Assembly (NCBI RefSeq): GCF_018991925.1
Contig: NW_024737042.1
Span: 20,859,763-20,923,762 of the forward strand
Direction of reading: 5' to 3'
DNA length: 64,000 nucleotides
Source: Homarus americanus
Lineage: Eukaryota > Arthropoda > Malacostraca > Decapoda > Nephropidae
The position numbers and the translations under genes were made by a program. The notes under the pieces were generated by a model. It saw only the letters and a list, made by a program, of their open reading frames with translations. It was not told the origin of the DNA and made no database searches. Below are positions 45,317 to 58,099 of this stretch, one piece after another (position 1 is the first letter of the stretch; every line of letters starts with the position of its first letter).

Positions 45317-47701
45317 TTATGAGAACATGTCTTTCTTGCTTCTAGCTTTTACCATCAATTTCTGTTGACCACCCTTGAGCGCCTGGATGTAGCCTTCCCT
45401 CCTCCTGCTGCACACGTGACTCCTGGCCCTCGCCCACTTGCTGCACACAACGCCCATACTCTGGGTAAAGGAGGACCAGGCAGACATGCATGGGGTTGTC
45501 CAGGAAAGCTCTGACTTGAACATTGGTGAGGCTGCAGGTAAGAGGGGGCTCACTGCCAGCCTGGAGGTTATCCAGATCTATGAGATCAGTGAGGGTCTTG
45601 GCACCTAGATTGACTTCAGGAGTCTTCCTGACCCTGCAGGAATCGTCACCAACTGATTCGTCATGCCCAGATCCTCTCATAAGTCTCATATCCAAGATCT
45701 TTTTGACTGCCACTCTTCTCTCCTCCTCATCCTAACTGCAGAGCATTGTCTGCAGAACTGCCTCGGGATGAGCATACCAGGAAGATCTCCTCACAGTTCG
45801 CTCCACAATCTGGAACAACCTCCTGGCTGACTCTCAGGAGCTCAAGGAAGAGAACATGCCTTGACCTTCGGAGAACGATGACTTGACCTCAAAGGAACCA
45901 ATTTTAAGGTGACACTACGATGAATTGACAATAAGTCTCAGGTTGTAGCGCTGGTTCCCTTTCACAGTTGGCGATGAGCGACCCAAATTCTGCAGAACCT
46001 GAGCTGCTGTGAGCCACCTGAATGTGAGTACTGGACCTATCTGTGCAGGTAAGCAAGTCTATCAGGCATGACCCTAGCCTTTTGATGGCACTAAATCATA
46101 AAATCCATAGTACTGGCCGGGGCACTCAGGTCGTCAATGACAGTAAGGTGCAAGCTCAACGAGGAGGGGCCAACTGTGATTTTTTCAAAGCTTGGATTTA
46201 TTTCTAACTCAGTGGCAGAGTCCAGCATCTTGCCAAGAGGACCAGACCATCTGTTGTTTGAAAGAGTCTTGCCATCCAGCTCCTGGATCAGATGTCTGAG
46301 TGGCAACTCGTTGGTGTGGAGGTCACAAACAATCCAGACCAGCTTCCTCCCAATCTTCCGCTCTATCCACTGTATGACCCCCCTTGCCACCCTGTGTTCG
46401 TGTTGGTGCTGTCCCCTCCAATGGCCTGCAGGGTCTGGTCTACGTTCCTCTCTCTGCGCCAGTTCACAATGTTATCTGTCACTATCTCAGCTGGTTTCCT
46501 GATGTCATCTTTCTCTGGAGTGAAATGCCACAAATACTTCCCTCCTGGTTCACTGCAGCAGGAGTAGTGTTCCTCCTTCACCATGGCAGGGAACAACTTG
46601 TCAGAATCTCCAACTTTCATGAACACTCCTAGTGTCATCCCTCTCCCATCAAAGAACAAACAATTGATTCCATTTTCTCTTATCCCCTTATCAAACTCCT
46701 CTTCTAGGTTACTGACAAGTTTTTCTTTCTCTCTGAGCTCTTGTTATCCTTATTTGTTAGGTGATCTATCACCAGGTGAACATCATCGGGTGTTATCAAA
46801 CCACCGTCAATCCAGGCAGCTGTTGCTATCTCTGCAGTTTCTCTGAGACCAGTGTGGTGTCGCATGCTGGCCAGAGCTATGCTCGGGATATCTTTCCTAT
46901 TTCGAATCTTATGCCTGGAAGGTTTGGGATCATTATTTTCTGGGTTAGGGACAAAGTCACCATTCTCCTGGTCAGCACTCGGATCAGCCATGGGGAAGTC
47001 ATTAAACTCTGAATCAGCTTGACTCCAATCATCGGCCTTTTTTACCTCACCCTGGGCCTTCTCAAGTCTCTTTTCCTCGGCAACTCTTCTCCTCTTCTGT
47101 CTCTCTGTGGCAGCCTCCTGTCTCTTGGACTCCGGAATATCTTGGCTAGAAATCATGAGAGCCCCTATACTGCCAGTCTTCTCTCTCTGTGCTTTGACAA
47201 ATGCCAGTTCGATCACAGGAATCTTCAGTTCACGCTTGCAAATACAGGAGATGTGGGCCTCGGATTTACAGTCACGATCGCATCCAAACTCAGGACAGAG
47301 AACAATTGGGCACTTGCAAGTAATTATGTCAAATAACTGGTCCAGTTGCTTGGCAAAGCTGTCCTTAACTGCAAGTTTTCCTCTCCCAAGAGAGATATCT
47401 CTTGCCTTTTCCCAACTGGCTAGCAGTCTCTCACTAATCTTCTTCTGACTTGTTATGACTGGAGGCTTGAACTGAGCGTTAGCCAGACAGCTTTGGTCAT
47501 ATCACTGGCAATGTCTTTGTTTGTGTAAGTTCTTTGGTTCTTTTCACTGATTTGCCTGATTAAAACACCGTATCTCAAAGCATCTCTCAGTGTAGGCAAC
47601 TCCGACTTCAGGAGCTCTCTCCCAGACCCAAGATAGTGACTGAGATGGCTGGATTTTTGGTTCCTCGTCCTGACACAAGCAGCCATCGCAAATATTATCA
47701 A
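45317..47701 (-). pseudogene. Candidate transposase gene of the TIR element (frameshifted)
   Basis: Minus strand. Segment 1 (ATG about 47683, MAACVRTRNQKSSHLSHYLG) has ALRYGVLIRQISEKNQ and TYTNKDIASDMTKAVW. A +1 shift near 47490 leads into FKPPVITSQKKISERLL and a Cys cluster CKCPIVLCPEFGCDRDCKSE ending CIC (about 47310-47230). Then a basic helix (ERQKRRRVAEEKRLEKAQ), an acidic linker and ETAEIATAAWIDGGLIT. Second shift near 46735, then INCLFFDGRGMTLGVFMKVG, HFTPEKDDIRKPAEIVTDNI and IGGDSTNTNTGWQGG. Third shift in a G-run near 46390, then VIQWIERKIGRKLVWIVCDL, HTNELPLRHLIQELDGKT and SGPLGKMLDS. A decayed stretch with a TAG follows, ending VAVKKILDMRLMRGSG. I have seen relatives as anonymous repetitive invertebrate proteins. 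GGDSTNTNTG and DLHTNELPLRHL may be the acidic catalytic strands of an RNase-H-like transposase; inference. Confidence 0.72.
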
Positions 47702-47963
47702 CTTATAAATGCATCAGAATCTGAAACAGAAAAAAATATTGTTAGTTGGGTTGTTAAAGAATGAAGTCAGAAAGCAATGTTCACTATTTAATTGTAATGC
47801 ACTAATGCAGCTGTACGTTAGATTTTCGATAAATTTCACGCTAAAATTTACCTAGCAAAAGGTTGTAAAATATTGAAACTGAAATTATTTTCTGTTTATA
47901 TACACTAAAATCTACCAAAAAAGTGATGGGCCATTAGTTTTAGCTGATCTTCCCTCCTATGAC

Positions 47964-48420
47964 ACACCCTATTGATGCAGTGTCTATCATAATTAGGAAT
48001 GTTATACAAATGGTCAATATCGTTAGTGAGTTTGGTCTCACAGAACCCAAGTACATCAAATTTGTGGGCAATAGAAGATAAACACTGATCTAGTTAGGTA
48101 TCTAGATGAAGGGGAATACTTGTGATGTTATGACTAATCAAGGAGAAGGGATGAGGTAGTAGGATACTAGAACTAAACTCGGGAGAGTCAGGAAAGTAAT
48201 AGTTACAGTTTGGGTTGGTGAAACCCAGTGAGTTTTGTATAAAGGCATGAGGATTGATATGAGGGAATATTGTGTCGACGCCATGGGTAAATTGGGTGTA
48301 ACACATACGATCTAGCACATCTAAGGGAATGACATTAGCCTCATAATTGTGGGAACATTGATACTGATTAAGGAACAGTAAAAACTCAGGGTCACTGAGG
48401 TGTGAAAAGGAAGATCTATG
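47964..48420 (-). pseudogene. LINE E endonuclease, N-terminal part
   Basis: Minus strand: PLDVLDRMCYTQFTHG, NCNYYFPDSPEFSS, PHPFSLISHNITSIPLHLDT, a TAG, then LDQCLSSIAHKFDVLGFCET and KLTNDIDHLYNIPNYDRHCI. SHNITSIPLH and FDVLGFCETKL are the first strands of an APE endonuclease (N and E motifs). The frame breaks off at the right end of the TIR transposon and resumes at 44777, showing the transposon inserted after the LINE. Confidence 0.85.
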
Positions 48421-49640
48421 AAAATTATAATAGTGGAAGGGGTAACGTACTCACAAGTGCTGCAACCAACAGAATTAGGATGACCGGTACTGTTGAGGGT
48501 GATTCCCAGATAGAGTGGGAGGTGCGCCTGTCACTCGGTTTTGAGGGTTCCTGGTTTCCACCACAGATGGTAGACGTGTAGTACTCGAGTTGGCCGGCAG
48601 GGGGGGGAAACTCCTCAGGTGATAGCGACAGTGGCTGGTTCCCCCTCAGTGGGGGGGTCTGTAAAGGCTTTTGCCTACGTGAGTGCGTGGCTGTGACACT
48701 ATCAAGAGTTTCATTCGATACCTTTGTACCTTATAGAACGCTGCAGTAAAAAAAAAATCGCGTCATGATTTGTGAATGTTGACATCCACAGAAGAATATT
48801 TCTTCCAGAATTTTCATATTTATATGAGTAAAAAATTCTACTAGCACGCACATTATCATGTACTTCGATCTAAGTGAGGGAGACCGCAGACCCACCGAAC
48901 CTATAGCAGCACCATCAACCATAATGACACAGCGCACTTCCCCAGGTAGGAGTTTCCCTCACACACACACAGACACATTTTTTTCTCTCCCTGGTTTTGA
49001 TCATTTTTCGCTAAGCTCTTTTCTTATTCCAGGTAATGCCGACGAAACTTTACTTAAATGTTGGTAATATATCTGAAGTGTTTGTATACATTGTGTCTGA
49101 CAAATTACTTCTTCAATAACGCAAATTACGTACCATTAATGCATTCTAATAATGCTGCTCTGGTAACAGTTGAAGTTCTATTTATTTCTTGTTTGAATTC
49201 AAGGAGGAGACTAAATGCCCCTGCCTACCACAGTTACCAGAATTCTGTGGTCACAAAAGGGTGTAACGAAATTCACGGATTACAAAAAAAAAACATCCGG
49301 GTCAGAGGACTTGTAGGTCAGTTGCTTCAAATAAAAATCTCTTAAATCGTCTATCCAGGTCTTATAATCTCCTGGCTACGGACGGTGTCAGCTGGACGGT
49401 GTTATAGGAAGGTTCCTCTAAGGCTCTAAGCTTTGTTCACATTTTAAACAGCTGGTAGCCTGTTAGTAGTATTCACATTTATAATCTCTTATAGTAACCA
49501 GCACCCAAAACAGCTCTTGTTTGTTTGTCTCCTTTGGAAGTTGAGGCCGGAACCTTCGCACATAATTATAGGCATTGTCTTTGTGCCAATATACCAGTGT
49601 ACATGATAGAAACATTTAAGACAGGCTGGCAATTTACACT
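48421..49640. other. Unassigned; may include LINE E 5' sequence
   Basis: 48420-48700 is GC-richer and could be LINE E leader. The rest has no motif. A (CA)n of a few units lies near 48960. Confidence 0.4.
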
Positions 49641-50400
49641 CTAAGTAGTCCTCTGAGATGGGAGAGGATGGGGTGATAGGTAAGGAAGGGATGTGGTGAT
49701 GGTTAATGGAAGAGTAATATGATGGGAAAAGAAGGGATGTGATGATGGGTAATGGAAGAGTAAGATGATGGGAAATGACGGGATGTGGAGATGGGTAAGA
49801 TTTAAGGACAAGGGGGTTGAGGGTGGAGAGGGGTTGGTGAGTGAGGGAGAGAAGATAGGAAAGTTGTCCACACCTTTCTTAATCGGAGGTTCTTGGCACC
49901 TTCCGCTGTCCCTGGCGGATGGCACTATTCTATCATTTCCCAGGATGGGTGAGAGAGGGATGATGTGATGGGATGGTGCTTGAGGGTTGAGGGAGGGAAT
50001 GGTTGGTGGATGAAGGTGGGGTGAGATGATGGGTGAGATGATGGGAGGGAATGGTGGCTGAATGAGGGGTGAGGCGAGGGGAGGGGATGCTTGGTGGGGA
50101 GGGGTGTGGTAAAGGGGGATGCTTGGTAGGGAGGGGTAAGGTTATGGCAGAGGATGATTGATGAGGGAGGGTGAGGTGATGGGAGGGGATGCTTGGTGGG
50201 GAGAGGTGAGAGGGTGGATGGAGATAATAGGTTATGTGATAGGCGAGAGGATGGGACGGGGTGATTAGTGGATTGTGGGTGAAAGAGGGGTGGGATTATG
50301 GAAGGGGGTGGCTGGTGAGGAAGGGGTGAGAGGGTGGATGGGGAAGATATGTTAGAGTGGAGTGAGATGATGGGAGAGGACTCCACACTCTTCCCAACTG
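49641..50400. repeat. Purine-rich low-complexity block
   Basis: G/A-rich on plus with degenerate units such as GATGGGAGGGGATGCTTGGT and GTGATGGGTAATGGAAGAG. Two sub-blocks (49650-49830, 49945-50380) each end near a related phrase, TGGCACCTTCCGCTGTCCC and TGGCACCTTCCGTTGGCCCC. The long minus frame (Ser/Pro/His-rich) follows from composition. Confidence 0.8.
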
Positions 50401-52920
50401 GCAATTAATGGCACCTTCCGTTGGCCCCGACAGATGACACCATTTCCTGTGTAACTTCCAGTGTCAATTCCATTTTTCTCTTGGTTATGTTTTGTATAAT
50501 AATCTCCTGTGCTACCGAACACGCAACTCTGTTTTTTTTTGCTTCGTGCAACGCTGTAGATTATCCCCCTTCTCTGGATCTCAACTAACGTCTTATACAA
50601 CATTTCCGCTTTATCTCTTGCCTTCTACAATAATCACTAAACTATAATATTTACATGGGCAAGATCTTGTTACATACTTACAGCTCTCCGATGTTCCCTA
50701 CCATGCACTGAATTTGATTTTTTCTTCTTTGTGGCTTCTTTACCTAAATTTAGCTTATTTTGAGGACGTGAACGATGTTTATGTTGAAGGACGGCAGGTA
50801 AACCCAAACTCACCTGTGATGAAATTTTTTAGAGAATCATCCTTCACACCTGACGCAACAAATATTCTACAGTACCTACACTGTGTGGCTCTCGCACATC
50901 CGGTATTTCTCGTCACCAGTGTCTCTCCTGCCAAGAAATTTCGTATCACCTTTTTCATCTTTCCTCCAAGCTGTATTCAAACGTTTATGTTTCATAATCG
51001 ACCCAGGTTTCCTTGCCACTGTTCGTCCTGCTGTATACTACTCATTATTTCCTCCATCATTCCATTTTTCTTGATGCTTGCCTTTCATTCTCTTTAATAC
51101 ATTATTCCTGTTACTGTCTCTTGTTTACTTATTACATTTGTAATTGTTACCTTATTTCCAAATGGACACTTATATTTCACTTATCTGAATTAACTTTCTG
51201 AACTTAAATCGTTAATATTACTCTTCCATCTCCGCTATAGTAGGCTGTACCTTCAAGTTCCGTGCACCAATACAAACTCGTCCCTCCCGTTACTCCGTGA
51301 CTTGCACTCTAGTCCTTTCCAAGACCCATTTCTCACTCTCTCTCACACACAGATATTATTCACTCCACGTTAGTGAATGAAAAGCGTACATACTACATCA
51401 TTTAATCTATGAGAGCATTATGTAAAGGATGAAACATGAACGTTGCCAGACCATGTAATGAGTCAAATTATATCAAGTTGCTTTAAAATATTCTGGTCCC
51501 AGACTGCCTTGTGCTCCTCACGTCTCACCTAGTAACTTAGAGGCTTCGGATTTACGCTCCAATACTCTCAAGGGTTCACACCTCACGGAGATGGTGGATT
51601 TACGACACTGAGTGTACTTAGTCAGAAATGTCCTCAACTGTACATAAATTCACGTGGACGTTTCTTTTAAGAAGTGAGATACAGAAAATTTGCGAGAGGC
51701 CAAATCGTTTGCTTCATTCTCTTTATCCTTTCATTCTACTCATCCTCCATATTTTTTGTCTCTGTCTTGACTCACATCATCCACCAGGGAAATGAGTTCA
51801 TTGTAAACTGCTTCGTTTATCTAAGGAAGATGTTCTTGTTATTACGAAACACAAGCAACACGCACCACCTGTCGTCTTGCCTGTCAGGACTAGGTATGCT
51901 GGGCTGGTATCAGCTGTTGGGGGGGGTGACACAGCCACCTGCTTCAACCTTTCACCGTTACTGCTCTGTTTACATACCCCCTCTTACCACTCACCACCCA
52001 CATCTTCCTGCTGTCAAAACATGTGTGTTGGCAATATCTTTCGCTAAAATAACCCTGTTTTCCTGTGATTTTTTTTCAATTAATCTTGTTGGTTTTTATT
52101 GGTAAAATTTGTGATGACAGCAAGATAGCCGATAATATCCACGTCTGACTCATGTTTTACATTTTGTGTGATTTTTTTTTTTTACAATATGTGATTTGTA
52201 AGTCTGATTATGCAAGACTTTAACAGTGTAAAAATATGTGTACGAGCACTCATGATATCCTGGGCAGGGATAACAATACAATTTCAAGTTACTAATCCCA
52301 CACATGACGTTATGATTATCCCAGACACTATATGGATAAAAACATGCACTGAGGTCACCCATGCCTTCTCATTTCCTACATTTCTAGAAGGAGGACGTAG
52401 GAATGCAGACGTTCTCTCCTTGGGCTCATCCGTGCATAAATGTGTACGTTTGTCCGTTACCCCGGGAGTTGTGAACACGATAATTAAAACAAAAAACAAT
52501 GGTATCTAACCACATTTCGTATGACATTTAAGTCTCACATGAGGCCATTTTCTGTCCTTATTCCACAAGACTCTTAGAATTATAACGCTATGGTATAAGT
52601 TTTTGTCTAATTCGTAACGCCATGATAGCTACAGGTTTTTCCAGTGTGAATAATCGAAGTATTGTTTATAACCATGATTAGTGGTGGTATTATGTAAGAT
52701 TTTATATATGTGCATTATTTTTCTTATATACAAGATTAGGATAATGCCATACGACCTTCTTGCTCAGCGCTGGTGGTGTGCGCGTCAGGACCAGATGTTG
52801 GTTACTTTCACTAACATCTATATCCTTGACTTTCACCACCACACCGGGGATGTTTTATGCGGTATTCCCTCGATAGAAACACCAGTGATAACAACAAGGT
52901 AGTGAGTTTTGTATTGATTT
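50401..52920. other. Unassigned stretch
   Basis: I see no gene, RNA, TE domain or tandem repeat. Frames at 50714-51097 and 51674-52105 are T-rich, hydrophobic and without a recognisable motif. Confidence 0.4.
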
Positions 52921-53200
52921 AGTTGACATATTCTTTGCTCTGTGTCTCCTCCTTCTTCGATTCCCCCTCTTTTTCCATCTTCTGCCATTACTCTCCATCC
53001 TCTAACCTCCTCTCTCCTAACACATTCCTTCTATCCCCCTTCTCTTTATCTTCCCGTCTCCTCCATTCCATTGCTTCTGTCGCCCTATCTACTCCATCCC
53101 CCTACTTTTGTCTTCCCTTTTCCTCCATTCCTCTACCATTATATCCCGTCTCCTGCATCTATATTCCCTTATTCCCCACATTGAAGGGTTACAGAACCTC
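52921..53200. repeat. Pyrimidine-rich tract
   Basis: C/T-rich low-complexity sequence (CTCCTTCTTCGATTCCCCCT type). The Ser/Pro-rich plus frames across it follow from composition. Confidence 0.75.
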
Positions 53201-54104
53201 TGGTAAGAAAGTTCTCACTCCATCTTCCCGCGCCCCTCCCTCCCATCGATCACTTCACCCTGTAAAATATGAGACATTCAGAGGCGAGATTATGTTAACC
53301 CGTTAACCCTAACTAAGTATGAACACACCTCAAGATTATCTGGTAGGATATCTTCGCCGCTTGCTATCATCCTGGCCTCGTTATCGTCGTGTGTTAGTAT
53401 GCTATCCTAGTGGGTGAAATTGTGGACCTTGGTAACTTGTGAATTTGGTAAGGCACTGGATAGAGTACTTGGGTAATGCGTTTTGGAGTTATTTATACTT
53501 ATGCTGGTGGTTCAGTGGACAGGATCGCGAACAGAAAAGAGAGAGACTTATGAACGTGGCGCTACGTGGCTGACGATATTGGCTACTGTTAATCAAACCT
53601 TTCAACATATCCAAAGCAGTAAAGAGAAAATTATGTCACCGATAATGTACCGACTGATTTCAAGCTATCCTGTTCTTATCAATCTGTTAGAGTACCGTCC
53701 TCATATCTGAGGGTTGACGAACACAGTCCTCCACCCTAAACGTTTTTACCAATCCTCCAACGTTTTATATCTCTCTGGGAACCAGTTTTTAATTCTACTC
53801 ATCCCTCATCCTTATTTATATGACCAAAGAAATTTTTTTTCTGTATATTTCGTGCATTTATGTTGAAGTTTTTGCTAATCTGTACTTCTTCATTTGTTTT
53901 CCTGTCAGTGTAGCTTATAACACTACATTTCAAAGGCATCCAACCCCTTTCTGGTGTCTGTTGAAATTGTCCATGCTTTTTTTTTTCAATTTGAAATTAA
54001 TTTCCATATTCATTAGGTCTTTTGTGTCCCCACAACTTACTATAAATATCACATCAATTGGGACAAACTTAGCAGCAACTTCCATCTAATACTTACATCG
54101 GGAT
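53201..54104. other. Unassigned stretch
   Basis: No recognised feature. Confidence 0.4.
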
Positions 54105-54466
<362 letters not shown>

Positions 54467-54467
<1 letters not shown>

Positions 54468-56029
54468 CCTTTAAGACAAAAACTAAGAAAATATCAATCA
54501 CTTGAATTCTTGTATTAAATTTTCGACAACTGTTTCATTAGACCCGTTTACTGCTGTGGATCCTCCTTATATAATAACCAAATGCAGTTTTTGTTCAATG
54601 GTAATTTTCTCTGTAAAGTAAAGCCCTATATTATTATTTGTTCAAATATTATCGCTGTATATGTACTGTCAGGAGATTTAGCGTTTGTGCTTGTACACAT
54701 ATGTTGCTTCAGCGTCCGTGACTGCACATGTACGTGGACAAAATTTCCCGGACTTCGCAAGTAGGAACTTTAGTGTCTAATTAGGTGTGCGTGGTGTGGT
54801 GCCCGTAACCGCACATGGAGTACCTGCAGTGTCTGTGATTATAGTTGTGTGTAGCTATAAAGTTTGTGACTGTTCAATTTCACCAAGTGGGCGATTGCCA
54901 ATGCACACACACGCACACACACACACACACACACACATTCCACAAAATATCGTTCGTTTGTATCTTTCCCGAACTGGACATTTTTTTTATAAAATTACTT
55001 CAAATTACACCTGGGAAATTTCAGTTACACGAATAAACATTCGCCTTGAAATTAATTTAAAGGAACCAGGTAATGAATTTGGCCCTACGCCTGCTCATCT
55101 AGAACGAGTTATATTCTTCACCCGTGCGTAACACGGGGTACGGACATTATGAGGAATCGACGCACTGCTTTTAAAATAGACGGTTTTACTCCGCGGATGG
55201 TGATGATTGAATACATCTTAGTCATTTTTCTTTGAACTCTGATCTGCTACGACTGGTTTCTTTTTCCATAATTTAGAGAAAAAACTGTAATGTTGCTTAT
55301 AGCGAGTTTCGGAAGTTGGTCTTCTTACCTAAGTAGGTGATAAGGCCTTGAATGAGTAATTTAGTTGTTCTTGTCAGTCAGCTCCTCGACACAATTTTAG
55401 TCTTAAAATCCTGTGTACAGCAAATTCAGTAGATGTTAAGGCTTTAGCAAGACTCAACAGATGCCAGTTTTTATACACTTATTCCCAAGCGGTTATCGTG
55501 ACGAATGAAACTATCTAAACCTCAAACACAATTTGAGAGAAAAACACAGATTACTGTGATTAACATAGAGGATATTAATAAAAAGTTTCTATTTATAATG
55601 ATTTGTTTAATAGGGGGCTTAAGCTGAAAATGTCAGAACGTATCATCAACACCACAATAACCAAGACAGGTAACGAAATGTTCCTCGCTGATCACGTCCA
55701 CCAAGGCTTCTAAGGCTGATGCAAGGAATATAGGAAATGCCTGACGTGTAAGGGAGTAAATCTCTATAATCAAGCTACGGCAAACTTCTGAACGCTACTT
55801 CAATTATTCTGGTAGCTAACATCTTCAGCTGTCTCTGCGTTACCTGCTCACTCTCTGTAGTTCAAACAATGACATTCGCATCTATCTGCATGTTAACTTA
55901 TTTAGGTTTACATTGTTTGTCTTGACGCAAGAAATCCCTCGGTTAAAATGAAATTTAAATTGGTTTAGGAATATATACCTTAACACACACTCACACAGTA
56001 CTACACGCACGCAGTCACACAAACACATA

Positions 56030-56065
<36 letters not shown>

Positions 56066-56918
56066 AATAATACCATTCCCCTTCTCATTACCAACAATAT
56101 TCCCACGAAACTCTCACAATAGTACCTTCTTGGAATTATAATCGACAACTTAGGATTCCTCGATACAGAATCTTTTGAACATAAGTAAAAAAATAGGCAA
56201 AATATCTCGAGTTGGATGAGTGATGACTCTCTTTACTGCTGTCATATATATCACTCTGCAAGGAAAAATAACACCTTTGTTGCATGTTTCTATTGATCTG
56301 CCAAATATATGCTTAAGGTTTGTTTAAACTGAGAGTAAACATTTTTTTTGAGAATGACCCGAATAATGTAACAATAAATGATCGGTAGACAATGTGAGAA
56401 TTTCACTACCATATGTTATGAATCAACAAAGAATACAGACAGAAGTAAACCTTGAATGTCGACTTGTCTCCACGACGATTACAAAGACGCTGAATACAAC
56501 AGTACAGTGCAGAGAGAGTTGGCGAAGAAAAACTGACAGTGCAAGAGATAAATATAAAGAAGATATTGGAAAAAAAATCCGTATATGGATCCCTTCACGA
56601 GGACTGAAGAAGAAAAACGTGCAGACCTGAGGGTAATAGATGAAAGACTTGTCTTCCAAGGTCTCCCCACTCCTCACCGTAAATTCTACTCCCTTTCTTC
56701 AGCCAAAAGAAAATTAAGAGGTCATAAAGAGCTCTCGAGATTAGAGGGGTGTGGACATGTGTTATTAAACTACCCTCATACATCAATTACCTCACCTCCT
56801 AAGAAACCAGGAGGACTATTAGTTCCAGCAGATATTGTTTTGTAATCTACCAGCTTAAATGACTTAGTGTTCACACTGTTCATCTATATAATGCCATTTT
56901 TCATCTACATCTACATCT

Positions 56919-56920
<2 letters not shown>
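54467..56920. other. Unassigned stretch with (CA)n and (TC)n microsatellites
   Basis: (CA)n at 54902-54937 and (TC)n at 56033-56062. No TE motif, RNA or convincing gene otherwise. Confidence 0.5.

Positions 56921-56958
<38 letters not shown>
56921..56958. repeat. (CA)n microsatellite
   Basis: Nineteen CA units. Confidence 0.96.
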
Positions 56959-56959
<1 letters not shown>

Positions 56960-57291
56960 CACTACATAGCAAATCTAATGACCACACCACCTGCCGCTTT
57001 CATTACCACCAACACTACACTCTATACACTACTCTACCACTTGTATGGGGTGGCGCCTTAATCAGCTAGACCTTGAAAAGAACCTTCCATGTCATCTAGG
57101 AAAGTGCCTCATGCCACCTGCCATCTGTCACATACGTACCCATGCAATGCGTGTGATTCTGCCAAACCTCCAGGCTATTATCTCCTTCCCAACACCTGCA
57201 TGTCCTTATGTGTTCATATCTATAAGTTTACATAATTTCTCACCTGCATATCCCTACTATTGCATGCTCTCTCATATAAGATTACTTTTGC

Positions 57292-57739
<448 letters not shown>

Positions 57740-57838
57740 NNNNNNNNNNNNNNNNNNNNNNNNNNNNNNNNNNNNNNNNNNNNNNNNNNNNNNNNNNNNN
57801 NNNNNNNNNNNNNNNNNNNNNNNNNNNNNNNNNNNNNN
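57740..57838. other. Assembly gap
   Basis: A run of 99 N. It lies inside the Penelope-like terminal region, next to a palindrome and (TA)n, which are hard to assemble. Confidence 1.
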
Positions 57839-57924
57839 TATAATAAACACTCAATATATTTCTTCCGTTTCTATCAGTTTTAAATTTATTATGTTACACA
57901 GGCTTCTACTATTAGTATAATAGT

Positions 57925-57959
57925 AGGTTAGGTTAGGTTAGGTTAGGTTAGGTTAGGTT
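57925..57959. repeat. Interstitial telomere-type repeat (TTAGG)n
   Basis: Seven consecutive GGTTA units, then unique sequence. A GC-rich patch with repeated GCGGCCAGT follows at 57975-58050. Confidence 0.95.
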
Positions 57960-58099
57960 GTCAACAAAACGTTCCATATGGCGGCCAGTCGGCCGCGGCG
58001 AGTTTCCCGCGGCCAGTTGGGCTGCGGCCAGATGGCGGCGGCCAGTTGTCCTAGACCTATGATCCGGGTGCAATGATATTGTACAAAACAAGGTGTTTA

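Larger units (their letters stand above)
44778..47963. mobile_element. Unclassified 3.2-kb TIR DNA transposon inserted in LINE E
   Basis: A block that splits the LINE E endonuclease between its YDRHCINR and HSGGVALY segments. Its ends are inverted: reading inward, left GGCCCAT (about 44811) and TTGCTAGGTAAATTTTAACT (about 44885) are separated by 67 bp; the right end read inward has GGCCCAT (about 47933) and TTGCTAGGTAAATTTTAGCG (about 47860), also separated by exactly 67 bp. Outer ends begin GAGGCGAA and GAGGGAAG. The target duplication is not certain. The left end is present as two 188-bp tandem copies. The body carries one minus-strand gene (45317-47684) of an unknown transposase-like family. 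Confidence 0.8.

Noticed and set aside
49925..50404. 159-codon Ser/Pro/His-rich minus frame
   Set aside because: Complement of a purine-rich low-complexity block.
50714..52105. Hydrophobic frames as membrane proteins
   Set aside because: T-rich DNA encodes Phe/Leu/Ile runs in any frame; no conserved pattern seen.
54787..55131. 114-codon plus frame
   Set aside because: Includes a (CA)n-derived Thr-His run and no recognisable domain.
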